The translations under genes were made by a program, and so were the position numbers. Below the pieces are notes generated by a model, which worked only from the letters and a program-made list of their open reading frames with translations, did not search any database and was not told the origin of the DNA. This document shows positions 8,687 to 14,935 of a DNA stretch of 14,935 nt, piece by piece. Origin of the DNA: Pavlovales sp. CCMP2436 (Eukaryota > Haptophyta > Pavlovophyceae > Pavlovales); contig MU631672.1 of the NCBI GenBank assembly GCA_026770615.1, positions 74,305 to 89,239 on the forward strand. Direction: 5' to 3'. Every line of letters starts with the position of its first letter. Within the stretch, counting starts at the first letter, position 1.

Positions 8687-9457
8687 TCACGATGTCGGCG
8701 CGTGCGCGCGCAGCCACTCTCGGGAGCGCAAGTCCGCCTGTCGGATAGGCTCGGGGACGCGGTGGCGCGAGCAGCGGCGCACAAGCTCGACTGCGCTCGA
8801 GAGCGAGAGCCCGTGGCCGACTGACACTATCACCGGGCTGAACCCGCCCTCCAAATCGGTCGTGCGCAATGCCGCGCCCCAGACCGCTCCGGAGTCGCCG
8901 ACAAGGAGCGCCGAGTCACCAGCGCGCGTGCACGTCTGCGCCGTGAGTTCGCGCATGTTTCTCGTGGTGAGCCCGTCGACGCAGTGTAGCGACTTCGCCA
9001 CGCCCACCGTCGGGGTGCCGCAGAGAACGCCCAGATGGCACGCAAGACCGAAGCGATGCGGATGCAATATTCCATTTCCATCGACGAGCACAAGCTCAGG
9101 ATTGAGCTCGGGGCGTTCTGTGTTGTGCACTCTGAGGAGCTGGAGCAGGAAAGGGACCTCGCGAAAAGCGAGATACCCTGGGATGTAGGGCTCGCGCAGC
9201 GAGATGCGCTCGCATCGGGCGTACACCACACGGAGAGAAGGGAGCTCGCACACCACCAGCCCCGCGCACGCGTCCGTCGCCGAGCCCTTTACAAACGAGA
9301 TGTCCACGCCAGCGACGAGCCGGATCGTGGCCGGGTCTCGTAGGTCAATCTCCACGACGAACTGCCGGAGGAAGCGCTGCTGGCACCACCACACCACCTT
9401 GCGCGCGCAGAGCCGCGCGGCCGAGAGTGCCGCCGACAGCCGCGGCCATGCATGCAT
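8687..9457 (-). CDS. ENDOV: Endonuclease V (inosine-specific nuclease)
   Basis: One uninterrupted frame of 256 residues, within the usual size range, ends at TGA 8689-8687. Motifs: AGVDISFVKG (Asp52), PYIPGYLAFREVPF (Tyr91 wedge, Glu100), LVDGNGILHPHRFGLACHLG (Asp126), GVAKSL (Lys155), LLVGDSGAVWGAALR, SVGHGLSLSSAVEL (His215) and RVPEPIRQADLRSRE at the C-terminus. All metal-binding and catalytic positions known for the family are present. The C-terminal motif and FVKG fit the eukaryotic ENDOV branch, which cleaves RNA (and DNA) next to inosine. The ATG at 9457 is chosen as the first Met of a plausible N-terminus. The gene is divergent from the PurF fusion, so the 644-bp gap may hold both promoters. 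Activity is inferred from residue conservation. Confidence 0.94.
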   Translation of the reverse strand: MHAWPRLSAALSAARLCARKVVWWCQQRFLRQFVVEIDLRDPATIRLVAGVDISFVKGSATDACAGLVVCELPSLRVVYARCERISLREPYIPGYLAFREVPFLLQLLRVHNTERPELNPELVLVDGNGILHPHRFGLACHLGVLCGTPTVGVAKSLHCVDGLTTRNMRELTAQTCTRAGDSALLVGDSGAVWGAALRTTDLEGGFSPVIVSVGHGLSLSSAVELVRRCSRHRVPEPIRQADLRSREWLRAHAPTS

Positions 9458-10101
9458 CGTACGCCGCCCACCGTGGCAAAAACTACTGCTTGGCCGCCTG
9501 CGCCCTGTTTGCAGCCGCTCACCCGCGGCGAACCGTGAACTGAAACGGTACAGTAACAGTCTGTAACGGATTTTTTTACTCGATAACGCCCGGGGACCAT
9601 CTCACAGGGCCTTCTTCTGGTCTCCGAGCCTTCAGGGGACGTACTACTTCAGGGCCTACATGCGTAGTACTTGTGTACCCAATGCGACGTACGTTATTGC
9701 GTATAGTTTGAATAGTTTTTCGTTAAACTTTAAGAACCTGTTCCTGTGCCGTGCAGCATCTCCGTCGTCCCAAGACCCACGCCGGCCGTCACCACGAAGG
9801 TGCTGCTCACGACTGTCTGTCAAGACCGCCCTGTCCGGGCAGGACGACTCTCTGTCATTCAATACCACCCTGTCCGGGCAGGACGACTGTCTGTCAAGAC
9901 CACCCCCCCCGGACAATGTCTCCCTGGAGGGCCCCCGCGGAGGGCACCTGAATAGAAAGAAAGTTGCGCTCCCGATTTTAAAATCGATTTAAAAATAATC
10001 CGAAACCCCGCCGACCGTCACTGCCTGTTCGACCGTCGCGGAGCAAAGGAGTTCCTCTTCTTGCAGATCTTCGTGGAGGGACTGTCGCGGAGGTGGTGGC
10101 G
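9458..10101. promoter_or_regulatory. Divergent intergenic (putative bidirectional promoter) region
   Basis: It separates the start of endonuclease V (minus) from the ATG of the ubiquitin-like/PurF gene (plus). Contents: a 39-bp tandem repeat (9809-9910), a 12-bp palindrome GATTTTAAAATC at about 9974-9985, and a splice-acceptor-like CTTCTTGCAG at about 10057-10066 that could end a 5' UTR intron. No TATA box or protein gene is convincing. Promoter role is inferred only from the head-to-head arrangement. Confidence 0.5.
9809..9910. repeat. 39-bp tandem repeat, about 2.7 units
   Basis: The core CCCTGTCCGGGCAGGACGAC occurs at 9829 and 9868, exactly 39 bp apart. The flanking CGACTGTCTGTCAAGACC occurs at about 9810 and 9884. 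CCTGTCCGGGCAGG is an imperfect palindrome, so each core could form a small hairpin or bind a dimer. The array sits about 200-290 bp upstream of the PurF-fusion ATG. Confidence 0.85.
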
Positions 10102-10116
10102 ATGCAGATCTTCGTG
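10062..10116 (+). repeat. 14-bp direct repeat at the ubiquitin-like start codon
   Basis: TGCAGATCTTCGTG occurs at 10062-10075 and again at 10103-10116, where it encodes QIFV just after the Met. The upstream copy is preceded by CTTCT and therefore also looks like a splice acceptor. It may be a remnant of a duplicated ubiquitin-like start or a coincidence of an acceptor with the same bases. Confidence 0.75.
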
Positions 10117-10323
10117 CGTGTCGACCGCACGCTCACGATCGAGCTGCGGGACGATGCGACTGTGGACGAGCTGCGCGCGCACGTGGGCGCGCGCCTCGGG
10201 CTGGGCGCACCGGAGCGGCTCGCGCACGGCGGCCGCCCGCTGGCGGATGGCCGGCGCGCGCTGCGCGAGTACGGGATCAGTGGCGGCTCGACGGTGAACG
10301 GCCTCGGCCGGCTGCGCGGTGGC
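10102..10323 (+). other. Ubiquitin-like (FUBI-like) N-terminal domain
   Basis: The domain is 74 residues, the length of the FUBI domain fused to ribosomal protein S30 in animals, against 76 in ubiquitin. It begins MQIFVR, has a ubiquitin-like pattern ([38 protein letters not shown]) and ends RLRGG. It lacks lysine entirely, so it could not be extended into a lysine-linked chain. The glycine pair abuts the PurF Cys with no linker. Confidence 0.88.
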
Positions 10324-12110
10324 TGCGCGGTGATGGCGGTGTTGCTCGCCGACGAGAGCACGCACGTGAACCAGATGCTCTTCGACGCGCTCACCGTGCT
10401 GCAGCACCGCGGGCAGGACGCGGCGGGCATGGTGACCAACATGGGCAAGCAGCTCTCGTTGCGCAAGGGCAACGGGCTTGTCGCGAGCGTCTTCTCGCAG
10501 GAGTCGATGCTGCAGCTGCGCGGCTCGATGGGCATCGGCCACTGCCGCTACCCGACAGCGGGCGGCTCCTCGTGCGCCGAGGCTCAGCCGCTGTACACCA
10601 ACTACCCGTACGGGCTCTGCATCAGCCACAACGGCAACCTAGTGCGTGCGAGCGCACCGTCCACCCTTCGAGCTTGCGGTGCGAGGTGCAGTAGCACTCG
10701 CGCGACCGCTGCGGCAGCAAGCTTACCCCCCCCCACATACACACACACACACATACACCCCACACCTCACCGCCGCAGACAAACGCGCACGCGCTCACGC
10801 TGCAGGTCGAAGCGATCTGCCGGCACGTGAATACGCAGTCGGATTCCGAGCTGCTGCTTAACATTTTCTCCGAGGCGCTCTCCAAGGTGCGCACCGAGGG
10901 CAGCGACTCGCTCGACTCGGACGCGATCTTTTACGCGTGCTCCGTCGTCTTCAAGAAATGCATCGGCGGCTTTGCCGTCGCAATCCTCATCAACAACGTG
11001 GGCGTGGTCTGCTTCCGCGACCCGCTCGGCATCCGCCCGCTCATGTACGGGCAGCGCGAGCAGCCGGGCGGGCTGGCCGACTACGCGATCGGCTCCGAGT
11101 CTGTCGGCATCGATACGGTGACCGACGCCTCGAGCCGCCACTTCGAACTCGTGCGCGACATCGCGCCGGGCGAGGCCGTCTTCTTCCCCAAGGGCGGCAT
11201 GCCGCCCATCGCACGGCAGTGCGTGCCGAGCGCGCGGCTGTGCCCCTGCCTCTTCGAGTACGTCTACTTCGCGCGCCCCGACTCTGTGATCGACGGCGTG
11301 CCTGTGTACGAGGCGCGACTGCGGATGGGCACCATGCTGGCCAACAAGATCCAGCGGCAGCTTGGCGACGCGTGGCAGGAGATCGACGTGGTGATTCCCG
11401 TGCCGGACACGTCGCGCACCTCGGCGCTCTCGCTCGCGGAGGCGCTCGACCGTCCGTACCGCGAGGGATTCATCAAGAACCGCTACATCGCGCGCACGTT
11501 CATCATGCCGGGGCAGGCGGCGCGCAAGAAGGGCGTGCGCGTCAAGCTCAACACCATCAAGTCGGAGTTCAAGGGCAAGAACGTGCTGCTCGTCGACGAC
11601 TCGATCGTGCGTGGCACAACCTGCTCGGAGATCGTGCAGATGGCACGTGACGCGGGCGCGGCCAAGGTCTTCTTCTCCTCCGCCGCGCCGGCCGTGCGCT
11701 TTCCCAACGTGTACGGCATCAACATCCCGACCAAGCGCGAGCTGATCGCGCACGGGCGTGAGGAGTCCGAGATCGCCGGCATCATCGGCGCGGACTGGGT
11801 GGCCTACCAGGACCTCGACGACCTCAAGAGCGCCGTGCAGGACATCAACCCGGCGCTGGCGGGATGCACCTTCGAGGCGTCCGTCTTCGACGGCAAGTAC
11901 ATCACGGGCGACATCACCGACGATTGGTTCGCAGAGCGCGATTTGATGGACGCGCAGCGCGAGGCCTCGGCGGGCGGCGGCGAGATCAACATTGTCGACT
12001 CGGCCGCCACGCTCAGCATCGGCGACCGGCGGCCCGGCTCGAAGTCCGGCTCCTGCGCGCGCTCGCGCACGGGTTCGGAGCAGTTCCTCGGCGCCTCGGG
12101 CTCATCCTAA
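10102..12110 (+). CDS. purF: Ubiquitin-like domain fused to glutamine PRPP amidotransferase
   Basis: Exons 10102-10641 and 10779-12110 encode about 623 residues. Residues 1-74 are ubiquitin-like (MQIFVR start, RLRGG end). Residue 75 (TGC 10324-10326) aligns with the catalytic Cys1 of PurF, which transfers glutamine ammonia to PRPP to make phosphoribosylamine, the first committed purine step. Counting from that Cys: [20 protein letters not shown] (Arg75; E. coli Arg73), HNGNL (Asn103), then TNAHALTLQ and [11 protein letters not shown] in exon 2. The phosphoribosyltransferase half has [27 protein letters not shown] and the PRPP loop [31 protein letters not shown] and [10 protein letters not shown] favour the E. 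coli/yeast type without the Fe-S cysteines of B. subtilis and human enzymes. A Ser/Gly/Arg-rich tail ends at TAA. Odd: the usual CGIxG opening is CAVMA. I infer maturation by a ubiquitin-type protease cutting after GG; location is probably cytosolic, as no targeting peptide precedes the ubiquitin-like fold. Confidence 0.93.
10642..10778 (+). other. Intron of ubiquitin-like/PurF gene
   Basis: 137 bp, CTA|GTGCGT to CCGCCGCAG|ACA, phase 0, with a C run and a CA repeat (about 10735-10760) before the acceptor. It joins HNGNL to [16 protein letters not shown], which restores the continuous PurF motif. A later AG at 10804-10805 is also in phase but would delete nine conserved-region residues, so 10778 is preferred. 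Confidence 0.88.
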
Positions 12111-12441
12111 GCGCGCGGCTCGGGGCGAACGCCCGGGTCCGCCGGAGCGGCTCGTCGGGCGCAGCAGCCGCTCACGCTGCGCTCGCCGCACACGCCCGGC
12201 CGGCCGGCGCGCGTCGAATGAGGTCCCACACGGACGCATTTCTCCCTCGGGGGGAACACGACGGAGGTTGTTCACGGACAGGCGGAGGGCGCCGTTCTTG
12301 TGCGACATTCCCACCGAGGGAACCGCACTTGCTGCCACCGCTCCCACCGCTCCCGTTGAGCAAGGGAGCCGCAGCTAGCTCTATTACGTATATACGTGTC
12401 TAGCACTTTAGGACTAGGGCTCCGACTTTCCAAATTCCGAC
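12111..12441. other. 3' flank of PurF fusion gene, no gene seen
   Basis: GC-rich to about 12370, then more AT-rich. It probably holds the 3' UTR. The only structure I see is the perfect 12-bp palindrome ACGTATATACGT at 12386-12397. Open frames here are compositional. Confidence 0.6.
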
Positions 12442-12861
12442 GGGTCGAAATCCGAATTAGTGGCGCGATTCCGCACTGGGGAGGGGGAAAAGCAGTGGCC
12501 GGGTCGAAGAAGTAGACATCGTTCGCCCCTGCGCGCTAAGTGTCGATAGCTGCTGTCGAATAGAGCCCTCCTCGAGGGTCGACGCCCAACTTGTGTGCCT
12601 CTCGTGTGCCTCTAGGGTCGAAAATATACTAAAGGTAACTAACATTTCCGATTCTCAGCGTTCGGAAGCGAAAAGAAAGTCATGGTTCCCGAAGTGGTGC
12701 ACAAAAGTTAGTTGCGGATTCATAAATGGGGCGCCGCCCCATTTAGGAATCCGCAACTAACTTTTGTGCACCACCTCCGGTTCGTGAGTTACTCTGAAGG
12801 ATTTTCACCGGATTTTTTTGCGATTTCCCCCCGGACTGGCCACTAATTCGGATTTCGACCC
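12442..12861. mobile_element. Non-autonomous inverted-repeat (MITE/foldback-like) element
   Basis: A perfect 23-bp inverted repeat, starting GGGTCGAAATCC, lies at 12442-12464 and 12839-12861. Outside it the arms stay similar (CGAC versus CGTCG). The roughly 420-bp interior has no coding sequence but holds an 81-bp near-perfect palindrome and three more GGGTCGA motifs (12501, 12576, 12615). I could not define the exact ends or a target-site duplication, so calling it a transposable element is inference. Confidence 0.6.
12694..12774. repeat. 81-bp near-perfect palindrome
   Basis: Arms 12694-12733 and 12735-12774 are 40 bp each, with one mismatch (A/C in GATTCATAAA versus GATTCCTAAA) and a single-base centre at 12734 inside GGGGCGCCGCCCC. 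It would form a long hairpin as single-stranded DNA or RNA. Flanking bases are imperfectly complementary for a few more positions. It is placed near the middle of the inverted-repeat element. Confidence 0.95.
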
Positions 12862-13000
12862 CGACGTATGCCTAGGACGATCCGGACTACTTTTCTCACA
12901 CTGCGCACGCACGGTGACGGTTAGAATGCGCTTGCTACTACTAACTTGGATCTAGACCCACATCAGAATCATGCGTCATATATGTATCCTTATCAAAAAT

Positions 13001-14353
13001 GGCTAGACCCCTGAGACGAATCCTATTCAAACCTATTCAATAGGCGCGGTACACAGGGTCACCGCTAGTCTCCATTTTGTGCTCCGGAGCTGAGCCTTGG
13101 AAGATAGAGTCGCAAGAGGCAATGAAAGGGCCTTGGCCCATCAAAATCTCATCAATAACTAATTTAACATGACTAATTAAATGCAGATTTTAAATAAATA
13201 AAGATTTCTATTGAATAGGAAAATTTCAGGAGGTACCAATAGGCGCGTGTCAGGGGGCGCTCTCGGCGGCGCGGGGGGCGAGTGGCGGACCCTGGGAGGG
13301 CCCATGGTGGGACCAGGGCTTAGTGGAGGCTGGTGCGGCGGGCCGCTGGCGCGGGGGTGGTGCGCCCATTCCGCTCGGCTGCGCGGTGCTGCGCGAGGCA
13401 CGTGAACTGGCGGGCTCTGCCGCGCACCTGCGGCGGGTGCAGCGGGCAGGCCTCGCCACAGATGGTGCAGTGGTACGAGGTCTTCTGCTTGCAGATGGAG
13501 TACTGCCGCTGGGTGCCGCCCTTGGCGCCCGAATGGTAGTAGGACTTGACCTCGTGCTCGACGAGGACGAGGAAGCGCGGGCTTGTGCGGGTGCCGGGCG
13601 AGGCCGCAGTGCACGCCAACGAGCCGCCAGTGCGTCCACACCACCCGTGCGCCTCGGCAGTCGCCGGCGGCGGGCGCGAGTCGTCGTCCAAGTTGGACTC
13701 GTCGTTGTCCGACCCCGATGTTGTCTCCCTGGAAAGGTCATTCTCCGATCCCTCCGGCTCCGCCGCCGGACGCGGGCGCCTCGTGCCGCGGGGAGGCAGC
13801 AGCGTCGCCGCCGGCTCGCCCTCGTCGCCGTCCTCGATCTGGAAGTCGAACTCCTCCTTGATGAGGTCCGCGCCCGCGCCCGCCTTCGGCTCGTCCCCGC
13901 CGACCCACTTGATCTTGTACCTCTTGAGGGTACCCGCCCGCCCGACCGACGTGAGCTGGCCACGGAAGCGCTCGAGGGGCTGCGAGCGCGCCCACTTCTG
14001 GCCCCAGTACACCGACTTGATGGACACGGAGCAGGGCCGCTTCGCCTTGTCCTCCTGGATCAGGATCTTGAGCCGCGGGTCGTCGTCCGCGCCTGGAGTG
14101 ACACTCGACACCGCTGTTCGCGAAGCGATGATGAGGAAGACGAAGTCTAGGACCGAAGTTCAGGCTCTTCGAGTGAGCCGTCGAGAAGGCGGATCGTCAA
14201 TCTGATTGATTCCTGTCTATCCCCATGCCGTGGCGTCCACGGTAATGTGCGATGACCCTGGGTGTCCGACGCGCGGTTCATCGGCTACAGTGTGCCGAAC
14301 CGCGCCTATTGAATAGGTTCGAACGCTGGTTACATAGATTCAGGGGTCTAGCC
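13001..14353. mobile_element. Inverted-repeat-bounded element with relic transposase-like ORF
   Basis: Three collinear inverted blocks bound the segment: GGCTAGACCCCTGA at 13001-13014 with its complement at 14340-14353; ACCTATTCAATAGGCGCGGT at 13031-13050 and 14299-14318; and CAGGGTCAYCGC at 13054-13065 and 14249-14260. The AATAGGCGCG motif recurs once more at about 13236. The interior holds one minus-strand ORF. I found no TTAA next to the ends, so the superfamily is not fixed by target site. Size is about 1.35 kb, too small for a full transposase gene of the piggyBac type. Confidence 0.65.
13320..14111 (-). pseudogene. Relic ORF with piggyBac-like Cys/His-rich C-terminus
   Basis: 263-codon frame with no ATG: it opens at GTG 14111 and is closed upstream by a TGA about 60 bp away, so the real 5' end is missing or in another exon. 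Residues about 28-95 (SVYWGQKW, ERFRGQLTSV, KRYKIKWVGGDE) could be a small beta-barrel reader-like domain. Residues 95-150 are acidic and Ser-rich. Residues 180-245 hold EHEVKSYYHSG, then SICKQKTSYHCTICGEACPL and TCLAQH (Cys 207, 215, 218, 222, 238, His 242), resembling the Cys-rich tail of piggyBac transposases. The DDD catalytic core expected between these parts is absent. It may be an internally deleted copy inside its own inverted repeats. The family match rests on the tail alone and is tentative. Confidence 0.45.
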
Positions 14354-14531
14354 GAAAATATATGTGGGGTAAATATATATATATCAGATTATAACTATAT
14401 CCTTTAGTTAAGTAAGTTAATTTAAAGGACGTTTCAATAATTAAATATACTATATATCTATATATGGGAAACTGGTCAGTTGCAAACTCGGCAAGGCCTC
14501 AGCGCCAATCTGCTCCCGGGGCCGCCGCTGC
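14354..14531. other. AT-rich intergenic region
   Basis: It includes a short TA repeat (about 14371-14385) and ATATAT-rich sequence to about 14466. It probably contains the 3' UTR of the following minus-strand gene. No gene is seen. Confidence 0.65.
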
Positions 14532-14888
14532 CTAGCCGTCGAGCGCAAGCTTGAGCCGGCCTGCTGCGACGCGCGCGTCCTCCTCGAGCGCCTCCTGGAG
14601 CGAGCTCTCCCGGGGCAGCGTGTACCACTGGCCGCACAGGTCCTTGCGCTCCATGCGGCACACGCGGCCGTTGCTTATGGTGAAGCGCACGCCCGACCAC
14701 ACGATCGCGCTGAAGAGCTTGGTGCGCACGTACGCGGCGGAGACGATGAAGGTGTGCAGCCAGTAGGCGAGCAGAAGCCGCGGTATCGTCACGTGCCGCA
14801 CGCACACGCGCCGCACCTTGCGCCCATCGCGTCCGACGGCGGGCGGCGAGAGGGTGTTGCACAGCTCGGCGAGACAATCGATGCCCAG
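14532..14888 (-). CDS. C-terminal exon of a membrane protein, possible glycosyltransferase
   Basis: The last exon of a gene entering from the right edge. On the minus strand a C/T-rich tract (14935-14891, with a CA repeat) ends CCCGTAG|CTG, so the exon starts at 14888 in phase 0. It encodes 118 residues and stops at TAG 14534-14532. A hydrophobic segment (TIPRLLLAYWLHTFIVSAAY) is followed by VWSGVRFTISNGRVCRMER. A W-x-GVR/Y...GRV pattern after a membrane helix recalls the ends of GT2/GT21 glycosyltransferases such as ceramide glucosyltransferase. The similarity is weak and the catalytic domain is outside the window, so function stays open. Confidence 0.55.
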   Translation of the reverse strand: MGIDCLAELCNTLSPPAVGRDGRKVRRVCVRHVTIPRLLLAYWLHTFIVSAAYVRTKLFSAIVWSGVRFTISNGRVCRMERKDLCGQWYTLPRESSLQEALEEDARVAAGRLKLALDG

Positions 14889-14890
14889 CT

Positions 14891-14935
14891 ACGGGAGGGG
14901 AGTGGGGAGGGGAGTGTGTGTGTGGATGGGGGGGG
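14891..14935 (-). other. 3' part of an intron (polypyrimidine tract and acceptor)
   Basis: On the minus strand this is CCCC-rich, then a CA repeat, then CT-rich sequence ending TAG at 14891-14889. It is the acceptor side of the intron preceding the last exon; the donor lies beyond the window edge. Confidence 0.6.

Noticed and set aside
10642..10805. Longer PurF intron ending at the AG of GCTGCAG (10805)
   Set aside because: It is in phase but removes TNAHALTLQ, which fits the PurF motif right after HNGNL. The AG at 10778 gives a better protein.
12111..12440. Open frames after the PurF stop as a further gene
   Set aside because: Composition-driven Arg/Ala/Pro frames with no domain or splice support.
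13001..14353. TTAA target-site duplication that would prove a piggyBac insertion
   Set aside because: No TTAA abuts either inverted-repeat tip; the nearest ones lie well outside.
1..14935. Bacterial or organellar origin suggested by PurF and endonuclease V
   Set aside because: GT-AG introns, a ubiquitin-like domain, a eukaryotic ENDOV C-terminus and plant-type extracellular domains all indicate a eukaryotic nucleus. I found no tRNA or rRNA gene.

Overview
This is a eukaryotic nuclear window. Coding parts are GC-rich, genes are split by short GT-AG introns (about 75-140 bp), and the gaps are AT-rich or homopolymer-rich. Protein content points to an alga: a plant-type heparanase-like GH79 enzyme joined to a plant-type DUF7705-like domain, a eukaryotic endonuclease V, an E. 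coli-type PurF, and abundant transposon debris. A haptophyte-like microalga is my best guess, but the window alone does not prove it.

Layout. 1-167: microsatellites. 241-4087 (+): a decayed selfish-element gene with a DDE-transposase-like fold and a WRN-type 3'-5' exonuclease, carrying a 30-bp minisatellite, two in-frame UGA codons and frameshifts. 4088-4792: AT- and pyrimidine-rich gap between convergent gene ends. 4793-8279 (-): secreted DUF7705-like/GH79 fusion in three visible exons, with a phase clash at the second junction. 8280-8686: gap with a 33-nt A run. 8687-9457 (-): endonuclease V, apparently intact. 9458-10101: divergent intergenic region with a 39-bp tandem repeat. 10102-12110 (+): ubiquitin-like/PurF fusion in two exons. 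12442-12861: small inverted-repeat element around an 81-bp near-perfect palindrome. 13001-14353: a second inverted-repeat element holding a relic ORF with a piggyBac-like Cys/His tail. 14532-14888 (-): last exon of a membrane protein, possibly a glycosyltransferase, whose upstream part lies outside the window.

The most interesting object is the gene at 10102-12110. A 74-residue ubiquitin-like domain ending in RLRGG is followed directly by the cysteine that aligns with the catalytic Cys1 of glutamine PRPP amidotransferase. Cutting after GG, as FUBI and ubiquitin precursors are cut, would expose the N-terminal nucleophile. The ubiquitin-like domain would thus take the place of the initiator Met or short propeptide used by known PurF enzymes. 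This puts the first committed step of purine synthesis under possible control of a ubiquitin-type protease. It is an inference from sequence but a precise one, because the junction falls exactly at the expected residue.

Endonuclease V (acts on inosine in nucleic acids) and PurF (starts IMP synthesis) are head to head. The remaining genes show no evident functional link.
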